From: an uncultured Methanobrevibacter sp.
GTDB lineage: Archaea; Methanobacteriota; Methanobacteria; Methanobacteriales; Methanobacteriaceae
Length of the DNA: 64,000 nt
Assembly: GCF_947170395.1 (NCBI RefSeq)
Contig: NZ_CAMVTE010000003.1
Coordinates: 1-64,000, forward strand
Reading direction: 5' to 3'
Below, piece by piece: positions 10,697 through 23,443 of this stretch. A program made the position numbers and the translations under genes. The notes under the pieces were generated by a model. That model was not told where the DNA came from. It worked only from the letters and a program-made list of their open reading frames with translations, and did no database searches. How positions within the stretch are numbered: the stretch's first letter is position 1; every line of letters starts with the position of its first letter.

Positions 10697-12310
10697 CTAA
10701 TTTTTAAACTCATCAGGATTTTTGAACAAATCAAAATCCTGAACATATTCTTTACCTGTAATCATTGCAATTTCTGCTTTTTGTAGTTCGGAACCAAGAT
10801 AGGCGGCATGCTCCATTCTGGTTACCAACTCTTTTATTATTATTTCTTCATAAACTTCTTTTGCAGATTGCCCTACAATAACCAAATCCGCTTTATTTTT
10901 CTTGAAATGAGTTGCAATAATCCTACTGTCTTTTACAGTAGTTCCATAATCAACACTTATCTTAAAACTACCTGCCTTATCCCTTATGAACTTCAAAGGT
11001 TTTTGAAGCCTTGTTTCCTCAACACCATCCGTTTCATTTAAAATAATATCATTCCGTTTGTGCTTATCTTTAAATGCAACTAAATTTATTCCCAAATCTT
11101 TCGGAATTGATTTTCTGTGTTTTGCTAAAAACATCATTTTTGATGCTGTGGATAACTCATAAACACTGCCCCTTGTTTTACCACTTTCTTCAGGAGTAAA
11201 TAATATGCTGACTCCCAATTCCATACCAATTCCAGCTAAAAGCACATTAACACCACCAGAATCAGCATCCATCAATTCTGTTACATTTCCAACGCCAAAA
11301 AACATCGGTGCAGGATTAACTTTATGAAAATCATGGCATGCTATAATTGACTCGACTATGCTGGAACTGTTCACCGGATCCAAAATCAAATCTGCAACAT
11401 ATCTCAATCCTTCGGTATCCTTAATTAGCTGATGCATTGATTCGACTCTCTGAGCAGGAGTTTCCGGAGAAATTCCCTGGGAAAAATTTGTTGGAAGCAA
11501 AACTGCAGGAATGTCTTTTTCTTTTAGAATTTCCTGAACTTCACCATTGTTACCCAAATCCAAACTTAAAACAAAATCAATTCCATTTTCTGCTGCGACT
11601 TTAATTTCCTTGGCATTTAACGTGTCTATGCTTAATGGCCTATCTCCAACAATAGGCCTCAATGTTTCGATTAACTCGGGAATTTTATCTGAAAAATCTT
11701 CACCTGCAGCCATACCTATATCAATCATGTCTGCTCCGGAGTCAACAAAATATTGGCATTTGTTAATCAGAGCTTCCTTTGATAAGAATGGTGCATTGGC
11801 AATTTCAGAAAGAACTCTCATTGGAAAATCTTCACCTACCGGGAGATTTCTTATTAGGATGTTATTAGGTTTTTTAAGAAGTTCTTTGATATGTTCTTCA
11901 TCGTTTTCAAACTCTTCAATAAACTTGAATGCTTCTTTTCTTTTTTCTTCTTCAATCAATTTATCTGCAGGCTTGTCTTCCGACAGGGTTATGTCTTCTA
12001 TTAAATTCAAAACCATTGCAAGGTCAGCACCGTCAGTGGATCCCTTGAATGTAGGAATTCCCAATTCTTTTGTGATTTCCCTTGTGCCTTTTTTAATTAA
12101 ACCCGGAACCAAAATCAAATCGATTTCATCCAGTTTATCTTGAAAATGAGTTTTCACTTCTTTTATAATTTGTCTAGGAGTTAAAAATGCGGCAACCTGT
12201 GTTTCTGCAACATGTACAATAATGTTTTCTTTGGAATCTGCAACCACATCCTTTATTAAAGGATAAGCCAAGTTACCGGTAATAATCAAAACATTCATAA
12301 TAACCATCAA
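10697..12310 (-). CDS. Dihydropteroate synthase-like protein (archaeal DHPS-related family)
   Basis: [19 protein letters not shown] pterin-binding-like segment. Confidence 0.8.
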   Translation of the reverse strand: MMVIMNVLIITGNLAYPLIKDVVADSKENIIVHVAETQVAAFLTPRQIIKEVKTHFQDKLDEIDLILVPGLIKKGTREITKELGIPTFKGSTDGADLAMVLNLIEDITLSEDKPADKLIEEEKRKEAFKFIEEFENDEEHIKELLKKPNNILIRNLPVGEDFPMRVLSEIANAPFLSKEALINKCQYFVDSGADMIDIGMAAGEDFSDKIPELIETLRPIVGDRPLSIDTLNAKEIKVAAENGIDFVLSLDLGNNGEVQEILKEKDIPAVLLPTNFSQGISPETPAQRVESMHQLIKDTEGLRYVADLILDPVNSSSIVESIIACHDFHKVNPAPMFFGVGNVTELMDADSGGVNVLLAGIGMELGVSILFTPEESGKTRGSVYELSTASKMMFLAKHRKSIPKDLGINLVAFKDKHKRNDIILNETDGVEETRLQKPLKFIRDKAGSFKISVDYGTTVKDSRIIATHFKKNKADLVIVGQSAKEVYEEIIIKELVTRMEHAAYLGSELQKAEIAMITGKEYVQDFDLFKNPDEFKN

Positions 12311-12569
12311 TTAAAGTCAATATATTAATTATTATATGAATTAATTAATATTTAATCTTTTTAGAAAAATTTGATTAAAAAAACATCTATTAAATCTTAT
12401 TAATTGTTATTAATTAATCTGAATGCTCCGTTGAAAAAATAAACAAAAAACAATCAACTTAAACAAAATAATTTAAACAAATTTCTCAAATAATTAAAAT
12501 TTAACATAAGATTTATATATTTTGTAATTTATAATGATTATACATGATAAATATATGGAGGAAAAATTA

Positions 12570-13091
12570 ATGATTGAAATTCGTTTTCATGGAAGAGGCG
12601 GACAAGGTGCTGTAACTGCTGCTGAAATTTTAGCAAAAGCAGCATTCAAAGACGGCAACTATTCCCAAGCTTTTCCATTCTTTGGAGTTGAACGTAGAGG
12701 AGCTCCAGTTATGGCTTTCACAAGAATTGATGACAAGCCAATTGATTTAAGATATCAAGTCTATAATCCAGATTATGTACTTGTTTTAGATGATGGGTTA
12801 TTAAATGTAGTAGATGTATTTGCAGGTATTAAAGACAATACTGAAGTAACAATAAACACCCAAAGCTTTGAAGGCAGTGGAGAACATGAAGTCTACAGTA
12901 TTGACGCAACCGGAATTGCATTAGACATGTTAGGACGTAACATTGTTAATACTATTATTTTAGGATATTTCGCTAAGAAAACCCAAGCCGTGACAATCGA
13001 TTCACTTCTTGAAGTGATTAAAGAAACATTCCCAGGCAAAGTAGGAGAACTAAACGTCGAAGCTACTAAAAAAGCTTACGAAATGGGATGA
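12570..13091 (+). CDS. porC: Pyruvate:ferredoxin oxidoreductase gamma subunit
   Basis: [22 protein letters not shown]; first gene of por cluster. Confidence 0.9.
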
Positions 13092-13102
13092 GGGTGATTA
13101 TA

Positions 13103-13345
13103 ATGGTAAGTATAGGATGTGTAATTAAAAACCCAGGCAATAGTAGAAATAACAAAACTGGAAGCTGGAGAACATTCAAACCTATCCTAGATAAGGAAAA
13201 ATGTATTGATTGTGACAACTGTATTCTGTTTTGTCCAGATGCCAGTGTAAACAAACAACACGATATTGATTACGATTACTGTAAAGGATGCGGAATTTGT
13301 GCATACGAATGTCCTTCCGATGCAATCGAAATGGTAAAAGAATAG
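13103..13345 (+). CDS. porD: Pyruvate:ferredoxin oxidoreductase delta subunit (2x4Fe-4S)
   Basis: [15 protein letters not shown] ... [16 protein letters not shown]. Confidence 0.9.
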   Translation: MVSIGCVIKNPGNSRNNKTGSWRTFKPILDKEKCIDCDNCILFCPDASVNKQHDIDYDYCKGCGICAYECPSDAIEMVKE

Positions 13346-13358
13346 AGAGAGTGATGAA

Positions 13359-14504
13359 ATGGTAAAAGAAGTAATGACCTCAAACAAAGCAGTTGCAGAA
13401 GCTGTAAGATTAGCTAAACCACAAGTTATTCCTGTTTATCCAATTACTCCACAGACTACAATCTCTGAATACTTAGCACAGTATGTTGCTGATGAAAAAA
13501 TTGATGCTAAATATGTTAAAGTAGAATCCGAACACAGTGCAATAAGTGCTGCTGTCGGAGCCAGTGGCGCTGGAGTAAGAGTATTTACAGCAACATCTTC
13601 ACAAGGATTAATGTTAATGCACGAAATTTTATTTGCAGCAGCAGGTATGAGAACCCCATTCGTATTGGCTGATGCAAACAGAGCAATTTCTGCACCATTA
13701 AATATTTGGAACGATCAACAAGACTCAATCGCACAAAGAGATGCTGGATGGTTACAGATTTATGTTGAAAATGCTCAGGAAGCATTGGATACCACATTAA
13801 TGGCTTATAAAATTTCAGAAAATCCAAATGTTTTACTTCCATCAATGGTCTGTTTAGATGGATTTATTTTAACTCACACCGTTGAACCTGTGGAAATTCC
13901 AGATCAAGAAAGTGTAGACAAGTTCTTACCTCCATATGTACCAGAACACGCCTACCTTGATCCGAAAGAACCTATGTCAATCGGTAACTTCGCTGATCCG
14001 GATTACTATACTGAAGCAAGATATGCAATGGAAGTTGCAATGAACAATTCCATTGACGTCATCCAAAAAACCTGCGATGAATTTGCAGAAATATTCGGAA
14101 GACAATATGGTCTTGTGGATGCATACAAAACAGAAGATGCTGAAATAATATTCGTTGCAATGGGATCACTTTGCAGTACAATCAGAGTTATTGTAGACCA
14201 GCTAAGAGAAAAAGGTGAAAAAGTAGGTTTACTTAAAATCAGAGCTTACAGGCCTTTCCCTGTAGAAGCAATTAAGGAAGCTGTTGCAAATTGTGATAAA
14301 ATAGCTGTAATCGATAAAAACTTCTCATTCGGAATTGGCGGAGCGCTTTATTCAGACATGAAAGTTAAAATCGATAAGGAAATCTATGGATTTATTGCAG
14401 GTTTAGGTGGAAGAGACATCACACCGGAATATATCCTGGAAGCTTACGAAAAAACCAAAGTGCCAGAAAAAGATGTCACATGGATTGGACTTAAGGAGGA
14501 ATAG
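13359..14504 (+). CDS. porA: Pyruvate:ferredoxin oxidoreductase alpha subunit
   Basis: [14 protein letters not shown]; order within por cluster. Confidence 0.92.
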   Translation: MVKEVMTSNKAVAEAVRLAKPQVIPVYPITPQTTISEYLAQYVADEKIDAKYVKVESEHSAISAAVGASGAGVRVFTATSSQGLMLMHEILFAAAGMRTPFVLADANRAISAPLNIWNDQQDSIAQRDAGWLQIYVENAQEALDTTLMAYKISENPNVLLPSMVCLDGFILTHTVEPVEIPDQESVDKFLPPYVPEHAYLDPKEPMSIGNFADPDYYTEARYAMEVAMNNSIDVIQKTCDEFAEIFGRQYGLVDAYKTEDAEIIFVAMGSLCSTIRVIVDQLREKGEKVGLLKIRAYRPFPVEAIKEAVANCDKIAVIDKNFSFGIGGALYSDMKVKIDKEIYGFIAGLGGRDITPEYILEAYEKTKVPEKDVTWIGLKEE

Positions 14505-14506
14505 AT

Positions 14507-15376
14507 ATGGTAGATATACCTGATAAAGATTTATTAGCACCGGGACACAGAGGCTGTGCTGGTTGTGGAGCATCCATTGCTGTAAAATTAGCTCTTAATG
14601 CTTTAGGCGAAAACACTGTAGCTATTTCTGCTACCGGTTGTCTTGAAGTTATGACCACCCCATACCCAGAATCTTCATGGGAAGTCCCATTTATACACGT
14701 TGCATTTGAAAACTCAGGAGCAGTAGCATCCGGTGTTGAAAGTGCATTAAGAATTCAAGGAAAAGACGATGTTAATGTTGTCGCATTCGGTGGTGACGGA
14801 GGTACTGTAGATATCGGTTTACAATCATTATCCGGAGCTATGGAAAGAGGACACAACATGCTTTACATCTGTTACGATAACGAAGCTTACATGAACACAG
14901 GTATCCAAAGAAGTGGAGCAACACCATATGGTGCAAGTACAACCACTTCACCGCAAGGTAGTGCAAGTTTTGGAGAAGACAAACCTAAGAAAAACATGCC
15001 TATGATTATGGCAGCCCACGGAATTCCATATGTGGCTACAGCATCAATCGCATATCCTGAAGATTATGTCAACAAAGTGAAAAAGGCAGCTTCAATCAAA
15101 GGACCTGCATACATTCACTTGCAACAACCATGTACTACAGGTTGGGGATATCCTTCCGAAAGAACTATCGAAATGGGCAGATTAGCTGTTGAAACTGGAT
15201 CTTGGATTTTGTATGAAATCGAAAATGGTGAATTTGAAATTACATACAGGCCTGAAGAAAGAAAACCTGTAAAAGAATACTTGGCACCACAAAAAAGATT
15301 CAGACACCTAGACGAAGAGCACATTGAAAAAATCCAAAAATATGTTGATGCAGAGTGTAAAGAACTAGGTTTATAG
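14507..15376 (+). CDS. porB: Pyruvate:ferredoxin oxidoreductase beta subunit
   Basis: [18 protein letters not shown] motif [13 protein letters not shown]. Confidence 0.92.
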   Translation: MVDIPDKDLLAPGHRGCAGCGASIAVKLALNALGENTVAISATGCLEVMTTPYPESSWEVPFIHVAFENSGAVASGVESALRIQGKDDVNVVAFGGDGGTVDIGLQSLSGAMERGHNMLYICYDNEAYMNTGIQRSGATPYGASTTTSPQGSASFGEDKPKKNMPMIMAAHGIPYVATASIAYPEDYVNKVKKAASIKGPAYIHLQQPCTTGWGYPSERTIEMGRLAVETGSWILYEIENGEFEITYRPEERKPVKEYLAPQKRFRHLDEEHIEKIQKYVDAECKELGL

Positions 15377-15386
15377 GAGGAGAACA

Positions 15387-15887
15387 ATGGAAAGTATTCT
15401 TGTAAACAGCAATTTATGTGACGGATGTCTTAACTGTGAAAACATGTGTGCATCAGTCCATAGTGCTAGTAGGATAAAAATAATAGAACATGATTCTTCC
15501 TTTTATGCCATTGTATGTCAACACTGTGAAAGCGCACCATGTATAAAAATCTGTCCGACTGACGCTATTACCGACGAAGGTGTCGATAAAGAAAAATGTA
15601 TCGGTTGCGGATTGTGTGTAATGGTATGTCCATTCGGTGCAATGACTTTCCAGTCAAAAATTGCTGAAAAATGTGATCTTTGTGCTGACAGAGAAGAAGG
15701 TCCTGCTTGTATAAAAGCATGTACCAAAAGAGCCATCAGCGTTGCCGACCCTGAAAAGGTCCGCGCTAAAAATCAGGAAAAATATCTTGCCAAAATGGCG
15801 GGATTATACGAACCTAGTGGTGGCAAAGGTGGATTTGTTCATGTCATTACAGGTCAAGCAAGAGCAAGACTCGTTTTAGACGAATAA
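15387..15887 (+). CDS. porE: 4Fe-4S ferredoxin-type PorE
   Basis: Multiple Cys clusters, directly downstream of porB. Confidence 0.8.
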   Translation: MESILVNSNLCDGCLNCENMCASVHSASRIKIIEHDSSFYAIVCQHCESAPCIKICPTDAITDEGVDKEKCIGCGLCVMVCPFGAMTFQSKIAEKCDLCADREEGPACIKACTKRAISVADPEKVRAKNQEKYLAKMAGLYEPSGGKGGFVHVITGQARARLVLDE

Positions 15888-15898
15888 AAAAAAGAATT

Positions 15899-16141
15899 AT
15901 GTATAATATTAAAGGAAGTTGTACTGACTGTACAACCTGTGGAAGCTGTCAACAAACACCAGATGTTGACACTCCTATTTTATTTTGTATGCACTGCCAA
16001 CCATCAGATGCCCCATGCATAAAAGTTTGCGGGGAAAATGCTATTTTTGTATTGGGCGGTGCAGTCACACTAGATTATGAAAAATGCACTAAATGTAGGG
16101 AATGTGTAGAAGTCTGCCCAATTGAAATAATCAAAATTTAA
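15899..16141 (+). CDS. porF: 4Fe-4S ferredoxin-type PorF
   Basis: CTKCRECVEVCPIEI; end of por cluster. Confidence 0.75.
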   Translation: MYNIKGSCTDCTTCGSCQQTPDVDTPILFCMHCQPSDAPCIKVCGENAIFVLGGAVTLDYEKCTKCRECVEVCPIEIIKI

Positions 16142-16196
16142 ATATGAATAAAACCATATAAATATATTAAATATGTGAATAAAATGGGATGTTTAG

Positions 16197-18062
16197 ATGA
16201 GAGTTGAAAAAGAATATAGGCATTTGGAAGGTATTGATGAAGTTCGAATTTTTAATGCTGCAAAAAAAGATTTCTACAAACCAACTCCAAAAGAGTTTGA
16301 TCTAGAAGACATTACAGTACAAAATCTCATAAACAATATCCCTGTCGAAATTCATACATTGATTCCATATGAGGACGGGAAAGATTTTATTATTAACGGC
16401 ATAGGCAATTTTACCCTTGAAAGATATGGTAAAACTCAAGAAGACGCGAAAGGCAGATTGTTAAGCAAACTTTCCCCATTATACTTTAACATATTATATG
16501 ATTATTTATTTGATGTCTATACAAGCCACAACACCAAAAATATAAGATTTGTTTATTATAACAACAACAAAGTAACAAAAGTAAATACTACAAAAATAAT
16601 TTATGATGCGAAAAGAATATTTATAACTGTCCATAATGTTGATGCAACAGTGAGTAAACGTATCGATGCAAATCATAGGACTTTTGATGAAGATAAAACT
16701 AATGTAATGGAAAGTTTTTCTCAAACCGGAAGTTATTACACAGTAAATGGAAAATATACCTGGTCACAAGGAATATATAATATCATCAACCGTGCAAAAG
16801 AAGAAGCCGATGAATACTACAATATCGTTTTTGATTTGGTGATACCGGAAGATAAACATATAGTCGATAAAATTTTCAATATTACCAACAACGAAACTGC
16901 AGAATGCGAAGAGGTTATTCGTATTCAAACTATGAATGGTGTTTTAAAAGTAATAGAAGTAAATATATATTCTTATTTTGATGAAAGCGGAATCATTATT
17001 CGTCAAGGATTAATAAATGACATTACAAAGTACTCCGATGATGATACTACCAAACCGGTTGATTTTTTATTGAAAGGGTTTAAAAACAGTAAAAAAATTG
17101 CTTTGTTAATTGAACCCCTAAACAGAAGACAATATGAATACTCCAAAGGATTTTATGATATACTTGAAACAGACCGCGAAACATATTATAATTCCCCAGG
17201 CATTATAACCAATATTGTTGAAAAAGACTCCTCTAAAATACTTAAAGATTTAATCGACAGAAAATCAACAAAAATCGATGAAACATTTACATATGCAGTC
17301 AATGGAAATCCGCATAATAAAAAAATTCTCAACTTGTACATTGAAAGCTTTGAATATAATAAAAGAAGACACAGTCTTGGATTTTTAACAGACCTTACCG
17401 ATGATATGAAAAAACAAGATGAATTGGTTGAGTCAAATGAGCAAAAACTGATTTTAATTAAAGAAATACACCACAGAGTTAAAAACAATTTGCAAGTCCT
17501 TAACAGCTTTTTAAATCTTGAAAAGAAAGCTTATAAAAATAATCCTGAGTTAATTATTGAACATATGCAAACACGCTTAAGTTCACTTGCATTGCTTCAT
17601 GAAAAAACATACAGAGCCAGGGATTTCAAAAATATTAATCTAAGTGAATATCTGATTGACCATGACAGGCAAACAAAAAATCTGGTTGATTTGCCTGTGG
17701 AAGTCGAGTTTGAAACATACGTGGATAAGGATTTAAATTTAAGTGTGGAAGTTATGACCCCATTACTTTTAATTATAGATGAATTAACCATGAATGCCGT
17801 CAAACATGCATTCCCAGACAAGACAGCACCAAATAAAAAAATAACTAAAGAAATAAAGAAATTAGATAATAATACTGCTCAGTTAATAGTTAAAGACAAT
17901 GGTGTTGGAATTAAAGATACTTCAAAAATTACTAAAAATCTGGGATGTGAAATAATTAAAAGCCTAAGCAGGCAGTTAGGCGGAAACATCAGCTTAATTG
18001 AAACTGATAATGGAACCGCTTATAAACTAATTTTCCCAATTGAAATGGTACACACAATATAA
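16197..18062 (+). CDS. Sensor histidine kinase (HisKA_2 type)
   Basis: IKEIHHRVKNNLQVLNSFLNLEKK H-box; DNGVGIKD ATPase motif. Confidence 0.85.
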   Translation: MRVEKEYRHLEGIDEVRIFNAAKKDFYKPTPKEFDLEDITVQNLINNIPVEIHTLIPYEDGKDFIINGIGNFTLERYGKTQEDAKGRLLSKLSPLYFNILYDYLFDVYTSHNTKNIRFVYYNNNKVTKVNTTKIIYDAKRIFITVHNVDATVSKRIDANHRTFDEDKTNVMESFSQTGSYYTVNGKYTWSQGIYNIINRAKEEADEYYNIVFDLVIPEDKHIVDKIFNITNNETAECEEVIRIQTMNGVLKVIEVNIYSYFDESGIIIRQGLINDITKYSDDDTTKPVDFLLKGFKNSKKIALLIEPLNRRQYEYSKGFYDILETDRETYYNSPGIITNIVEKDSSKILKDLIDRKSTKIDETFTYAVNGNPHNKKILNLYIESFEYNKRRHSLGFLTDLTDDMKKQDELVESNEQKLILIKEIHHRVKNNLQVLNSFLNLEKKAYKNNPELIIEHMQTRLSSLALLHEKTYRARDFKNINLSEYLIDHDRQTKNLVDLPVEVEFETYVDKDLNLSVEVMTPLLLIIDELTMNAVKHAFPDKTAPNKKITKEIKKLDNNTAQLIVKDNGVGIKDTSKITKNLGCEIIKSLSRQLGGNISLIETDNGTAYKLIFPIEMVHTI

Positions 18063-18145
18063 TCAGCCCAGACTTTAACATTTAATCAAAATTTAAATAT
18101 TTTGAAATCAAAAATAAAATTAATTAAATTTTAAAGGGTTTTATT

Positions 18146-18988
18146 TTGATTACTAAAGATGTTATTAAAGATAGTGTTTATGAACTTTACAAACAGGCGG
18201 CTATCGTTTTAGGCAGTGACGTAAGAAACGCGCTTGAAGATGCATTAAAAATAGAAGAACATGACCTTGCAAGACTAAATCTTGAAGCTATTTTAAAAAA
18301 TATTGAACTTGCAGAAGAAAAAGGCATTCCGATGTGTCAGGATACCGGTCTGCCAGTAGTTTTTGTTAAATTAGGGAATGTCGAAGTTGAAGATCTGCGC
18401 GGTGGAATCGAAGAAGGAATTAAAAAAGCTACAAAAGAAATTCCAATAAGACCAAATATTGTAGATCCAATAACCAGGGAAAATACAAACATTAACATTG
18501 GAGATTACATTCCACCAATCGACATTGAGCTAATTGATGAAGATTATATCGAAATAACAATATTACCAAAAGGATTCGGTTCTGAAAACAACAATGCTTT
18601 AAAAATGGCTTTGCCTGCTGAAGGAATCGAAGGAATAAAAGAGTTTGTTGTCGAATCCGTTCTTAAAGCCAAAGGCAAACCATGTCCTCCAACAGTAATC
18701 GGCGTGGGAATTGGCGGAACATCAGACCTATGTCTAAAACTCGGTAAAAAAGCATTGCTTGGAAAAGTGGGTGAGAGAAACCCCGATCCGGAAATAGCTA
18801 AACTAGAAACAGAAATATTGGAAGAAATCAATGCCTCCGGAATCGGCCCTATGGGATTGGGCGGGAAAACCACCGCACTTGATGTGAAAATCCTAAAGGC
18901 ACATACACACACTGCAGGCCTTCCGATTGGCGTTTGTGTCCAATGCTGGGCTGACAGGCATGCCACAACAAAAATCTATGACAACTAA
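18146..18988 (+). CDS. Class I fumarate hydratase alpha subunit
   Basis: [33 protein letters not shown]. Confidence 0.9.
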   Translation: MITKDVIKDSVYELYKQAAIVLGSDVRNALEDALKIEEHDLARLNLEAILKNIELAEEKGIPMCQDTGLPVVFVKLGNVEVEDLRGGIEEGIKKATKEIPIRPNIVDPITRENTNINIGDYIPPIDIELIDEDYIEITILPKGFGSENNNALKMALPAEGIEGIKEFVVESVLKAKGKPCPPTVIGVGIGGTSDLCLKLGKKALLGKVGERNPDPEIAKLETEILEEINASGIGPMGLGGKTTALDVKILKAHTHTAGLPIGVCVQCWADRHATTKIYDN

Positions 18989-19875
18989 TATCTGAAAGTC
19001 CTTGGAGTTGTTGGTCTTGGAATATTGTCATGAAACTCAATGGCCACATCCATCATTTCAACAGAAATATCTCCAATTCTTTCAAATGCCTTGATTACCC
19101 TAAACAGATATATGAAATAGTTTGACCTTTCCTTTTCATCAAATGAAGTTTCAGCCATTTGGGTTGCAATCAAATTAATTGCCTTTGATTGAAGAATATG
19201 AATTGAATCTTCAAGCTCCATCAAATCATCCTTAAGTTCAGTCCTGTTTTCAATGAAAGCATTCATTGACAGACGAATCATGTTTTGAGCTGTTTTATAC
19301 ATCTTTTTTAATTTTTTTAAGACATTCTCATCAATCTCATAAACATCATTTATAACAAATTTTGCAATATGGCCACAATAATCCCCAATACGCTCCAAAT
19401 CATATGCCATTTCACTATAGAGCATTGATTTTGAAAATTCAGAATGCTTATTGATGCTTAAGATGGTTTCAACAGATGTCCTGATTTTTTCAACCATATT
19501 GTTTGTTGCAAAATCCATTTCCAAAGCCTTGTTTGCCTTGTCTTCGTCATATTCCAAAATGGCATCAAAGGAAGTTTCAAGCTGAGAGTGAACGTGCTTG
19601 GCCATATTGGCAAGCATGTCATTAACCAAAACATTGCCGGAACTGTTTCTAGACCGGGAGTAGTTACTGTCTAAAGACTCATTGAATTTTTCATAGCTTT
19701 TCAAATCAATCATGTATGCCCTTTTTACAGTACCGTCCTTAACCAGAGGCTGTAACAGTTGAGTTACATATCTGCGAGATATTCCTAATTTTTCTGCTAT
19801 TTCCTCCTGAGTGGAGGGGTTTTCGTACAAAATGAAATCCAATATGTCCTTTAATGTCTTGTCCTTTTTACTCAT
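18985..19875 (-). CDS. PhoU-domain protein with N-terminal winged HTH
   Basis: [21 protein letters not shown]; PhoU-like [14 protein letters not shown] and RIGDISVEM repeats. Confidence 0.8.
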   Translation of the reverse strand: MSKKDKTLKDILDFILYENPSTQEEIAEKLGISRRYVTQLLQPLVKDGTVKRAYMIDLKSYEKFNESLDSNYSRSRNSSGNVLVNDMLANMAKHVHSQLETSFDAILEYDEDKANKALEMDFATNNMVEKIRTSVETILSINKHSEFSKSMLYSEMAYDLERIGDYCGHIAKFVINDVYEIDENVLKKLKKMYKTAQNMIRLSMNAFIENRTELKDDLMELEDSIHILQSKAINLIATQMAETSFDEKERSNYFIYLFRVIKAFERIGDISVEMMDVAIEFHDNIPRPTTPRTFRY

Positions 19876-19883
19876 TTTATCAA

Positions 19884-20762
19884 CTATTTCCTATATTCAT
19901 CCAAAAGATCATTGGATTCGAATTGGATATTTTGTGAAGATTCATTTATTTTGGCTGAACCGTTACCAACGTCAGACCTGAATTTTACGTTATGCTGTTC
20001 ATGATTATTTACACGTTGAGGATTTCTGTTGTTACTCTTGCGGACAACCCTCCTAGGCTTTTTAACCCTCATGGATTGTCTGAATCTGTCATAATTTCCA
20101 TCATCATTGTGACGATGAATTCTAGGATTTATTTCCTCATTTGATGACATCCTAACAACTTTCGGTTCAGTTTCATTCTTATTGGCTGACATTAAAATTC
20201 TAATTATGACGAATATCAATAATAACAATGCAATTATCGCTATCGGCAAATCAAAATTGGCAAATATCGTATCATATATGTTTGTAATTCTGTTTCCCAA
20301 ATCTACAAAACCTCTTGCCAAAAAGATTAATGCAACAAATACCAGTATTACCCCATGTTCCTTTTTTACGAAATCCGGTTTTAAAACCAAAGGATATGCA
20401 CTGATTACCAGCAAAGCCAATCCCAAAATCCTATATAAGTTATTGTTGGCCAAATCCTGAATTGAAAGGTAAACATTTACAAATGTGCCCGGCAAAAATC
20501 CTGATTCTGACAATAATGCAAAAATCAGCAATAATTGAATTAAAGCTATTACTGCCAACGGAAACACATATGCAATGTCCCACTCAAAATCGTGACTGAA
20601 TGTTGCTTCAGATACTGGCTTTTCCAATGCTTCAGAAAGCATATTATAAAGAACAGATGAAATAACTGAACCTATAATAGTACCTGCCACTCCTAAAACA
20701 GAGGTTAAAACTGCAACAAAAGCAGAGATGAATCCGACTAGTATTAGCTTTTTATAATTCAT
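19884..20762 (-). CDS. Multi-pass membrane protein of unknown function
   Basis: Several TM helices, basic hydrophilic C-terminus. Confidence 0.6.
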   Translation of the reverse strand: MNYKKLILVGFISAFVAVLTSVLGVAGTIIGSVISSVLYNMLSEALEKPVSEATFSHDFEWDIAYVFPLAVIALIQLLLIFALLSESGFLPGTFVNVYLSIQDLANNNLYRILGLALLVISAYPLVLKPDFVKKEHGVILVFVALIFLARGFVDLGNRITNIYDTIFANFDLPIAIIALLLLIFVIIRILMSANKNETEPKVVRMSSNEEINPRIHRHNDDGNYDRFRQSMRVKKPRRVVRKSNNRNPQRVNNHEQHNVKFRSDVGNGSAKINESSQNIQFESNDLLDEYRK

Positions 20763-20853
20763 TTTTTCACCTTCAAAAATAATTTTTTATTTTCTAATTA
20801 ATATTATATTTTCAAATATTTAAAATTAGCAGTTGTTAAAAAAAATAGTTAAG

Positions 20854-20926
20854 AGCTTTAGGGGGGATTCGAACCCCCGACTTCCACCTTACCAAGGTGG
20901 CGCTCTACCGGCTGAGCCACTAAAGC
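20854..20926 (-). tRNA. tRNA-Thr (anticodon GGT)
   Basis: GCTTTAG...CTAAAGC acceptor, CCACC-TTGGTAA-GGTGG anticodon arm, GGTTCGAATCC T-arm. Confidence 0.95.
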
Positions 20927-20966
20927 TAAAATAGAGATTATAAAAATTTGATAGATACATAAAAAG

Positions 20967-21049
<83 letters not shown>

Positions 21050-21213
21050 ATACAATAGTAATGTTTGATAACATAATATATAAATGTTACCCTTTTTCAA
21101 ATATTTTTCGCAAATATGAAAAAACTATATTGTAATATTATTTAACAAACTATATAAATATTTAAGGTTATAAATAATCATATTCTATAAATTGATTTTT
21201 AATGGTGAATTAA

Positions 21214-21381
21214 TTGCAAGTTGATATGGAAGAATGCGGAGTTTGTGAAGACTGTATTGATGTATGTATGGAAGAGGCAATTGTTAAGAAAGCCTATACA
21301 ATTGTAATAGACAATGATAAATGTGATTCCTGCGGCGAATGTGTTGACGTTTGTCCGGTAGGTGCTATTTACGAAGATTAA
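21214..21381 (+). CDS. Small 2x4Fe-4S ferredoxin (55 aa; not in ORF track)
   Basis: TTG start; CGVCEDCIDVCMEEA ... CDSCGECVDVCPVGAIYED*. Confidence 0.85.
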   Translation: MQVDMEECGVCEDCIDVCMEEAIVKKAYTIVIDNDKCDSCGECVDVCPVGAIYED

Positions 21382-21382
21382 A

Positions 21383-22150
21383 ATGAAAATTAAATTTACT
21401 TTAATAGATTACATCATAATAATTTTAGTGATTTGTACTGTTGCATTTGCGTTTATCCACATCACAAGTGATGATTCATCAAATATTCAAAAAACTGCTT
21501 TTGATGCTTCCACAATAAATAAACTTCCCGAAACATATCTAAACTACTACAAAGATGGGCAGATAGTTAAGGCAACAGTGAACGGATTCAACTCCAGTAC
21601 AGGCGAAGAGATTACAGTAAACGGTACTGTGAAGTGGGTTGATGAAGGATCATCGGTCAAGGTTTTGCTTGAAACCGAAAACGGAACATATTTAACCGGA
21701 TTATATAAGAATACTCCTAATGCAGACATCTACCTGAAAACAATATCTATTGAAACAGATGGAAGCACTTATGACAATTCCGTTGAGTTTAAAATCAAAC
21801 CTATGAATATTACATCCATTAATGATTTGAACAAAAATCTGACAGATGTTGACTATGAGATTTCCACTACTATTTCTCTTGATTCATTTGATACTAAACT
21901 ACTCCAAGAGATAGAAAACAAGATTTTATCAAACAACAAAAGATTATCCGTTAAAGGGTCAAATAGTGAACTTGCAAATCAGATAGTTATTTCAAAGGCC
22001 AACAATCAAAACTTAATTGATGCTGATGCAATTTTAGGTTCAATTAATGGAATTACTGATGAAATCACCCTCAGGATTTATAATTGTAGCGATACGGAAT
22101 TGAATAACATTAAAAATAACTACGAAGTTACAAATATCAGAAATTTTTAA
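21383..22150 (+). CDS. DUF4330-like single-TM protein
   Basis: N-terminal TM after TLIDYIIIILV; starts 1 nt after ferredoxin stop. Confidence 0.55.
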   Translation: MKIKFTLIDYIIIILVICTVAFAFIHITSDDSSNIQKTAFDASTINKLPETYLNYYKDGQIVKATVNGFNSSTGEEITVNGTVKWVDEGSSVKVLLETENGTYLTGLYKNTPNADIYLKTISIETDGSTYDNSVEFKIKPMNITSINDLNKNLTDVDYEISTTISLDSFDTKLLQEIENKILSNNKRLSVKGSNSELANQIVISKANNQNLIDADAILGSINGITDEITLRIYNCSDTELNNIKNNYEVTNIRNF

Positions 22151-22162
22151 GTTGGGCAATCT

Positions 22163-23443
22163 ATGAGCGTAATTTATTCAACAATAACTTCTCTTGTAAA
22201 CAGGATAAGTGATGAATTCCACAAATCCTTTTTATTTACAATAATTTTTACCATTCTTGCATTTATAGAGGACCAATGGGTCAATGGCTTTTTTAAAAAA
22301 TTATATCCCGGCGAAAATTTTTTAAGCTTTTTGAATAAAAATGAGATTTTAAAAAGCCATATCTTTAATCCGTTGATTGTGCTGTTCCTGTTTGCGGCTT
22401 TTCTGTTGTTATCCCTGAACACACTTTCAGCCAGCCTGACTATAACACTTCTTATTGCATTTGCTGCATTTTTTATTGGAAGTACAGTTCTGCCAAGGTT
22501 TTTTCTAAACAAATCAACCGATAAAATCCTCAAATTTCCGGATGATGACATTTATTCACTTGGTTTCTGTTTGATATTGATAAGCATTGTATTTTTCTTC
22601 ATAAGCATTGCAACCGTTGGTGGAATTCCTCTTTTAAAACCATCAATCAGATATCTGCTAAAACCAGTATTTACAATGCCTGTATTTTTAATAATACCTG
22701 GAACATGTCTGCTTGCAAGCGCATATCTGAAGGATTTTCAGGGCGAAAAAATCACCCGTTCACAGGCAAGATTCAGATTCCTATTTTTACTTGCAATGGA
22801 CTGTGCATTTTTATTGCTTCTAGGTTATAGGACACCACTACTTGCAGCATTTCTCATCATAATTATCATAGGTTTCTATGGAAATATTGTTTCTCTATGG
22901 GAAGTTGTAATTGGTGCTCTGATTGGTATAGGTGCAATCATTGGAATTGGATATTTTCGATCACTTGGTGAGCTGACAATCACATCAGCAACAAATCCAT
23001 TCTACACGCTCCAGTCCAGAGCTGATTTTACACTGCATGTTCTCGATTTGCTTGACTTCATTGGAGGAAACTTCGGCCTGACCCACGGCAAACTGCTGGC
23101 AAGCTCAATTCCGGGAAGTGATTTAGGTCCAAGAATGATGGTTGGAAAACTCATCGCATGGAGAACCGAAGTTACTGTCACACCGACACTGATAGGTCAG
23201 ATGGTGGTTGATTTCGGAAAAGTCGGTGTTGCAGTCGAGATGTGCATTCTAGGTTTCATCTTAGGAATCGGATTTAAATTAATGAGAATTACCAAAGATT
23301 ATTTCTATACTGGAATTTACTCCCTGATTTTAACATACTCCATTTTAGGCATTGAAACAGGAATATTGGACATTCAAGTTCTTCTATACTTCGCAATAGC
23401 CATTATCATCTATTTAACAATACTTGTAAAATCAAGAAATTAG
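22163..23443 (+). CDS. Oligosaccharide repeat unit polymerase-like multi-TM protein
   Basis: Multi-TM with GYRTPLLAAFLI and large extracytoplasmic loop typical of Wzy-like families. Confidence 0.6.
   Translation: MSVIYSTITSLVNRISDEFHKSFLFTIIFTILAFIEDQWVNGFFKKLYPGENFLSFLNKNEILKSHIFNPLIVLFLFAAFLLLSLNTLSASLTITLLIAFAAFFIGSTVLPRFFLNKSTDKILKFPDDDIYSLGFCLILISIVFFFISIATVGGIPLLKPSIRYLLKPVFTMPVFLIIPGTCLLASAYLKDFQGEKITRSQARFRFLFLLAMDCAFLLLLGYRTPLLAAFLIIIIIGFYGNIVSLWEVVIGALIGIGAIIGIGYFRSLGELTITSATNPFYTLQSRADFTLHVLDLLDFIGGNFGLTHGKLLASSIPGSDLGPRMMVGKLIAWRTEVTVTPTLIGQMVVDFGKVGVAVEMCILGFILGIGFKLMRITKDYFYTGIYSLILTYSILGIETGILDIQVLLYFAIAIIIYLTILVKSRN

Noticed and set aside
11547-12143. 198-aa plus-strand ORF inside the DHPS-like gene
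   Set aside because: Antisense to a strongly recognisable CDS; composition is a reverse-complement artefact.
12311-12569. AT-rich tract between the DHPS-like gene and porC as a possible ncRNA
   Set aside because: No clear stems or terminator; looks like ordinary divergent promoter DNA.
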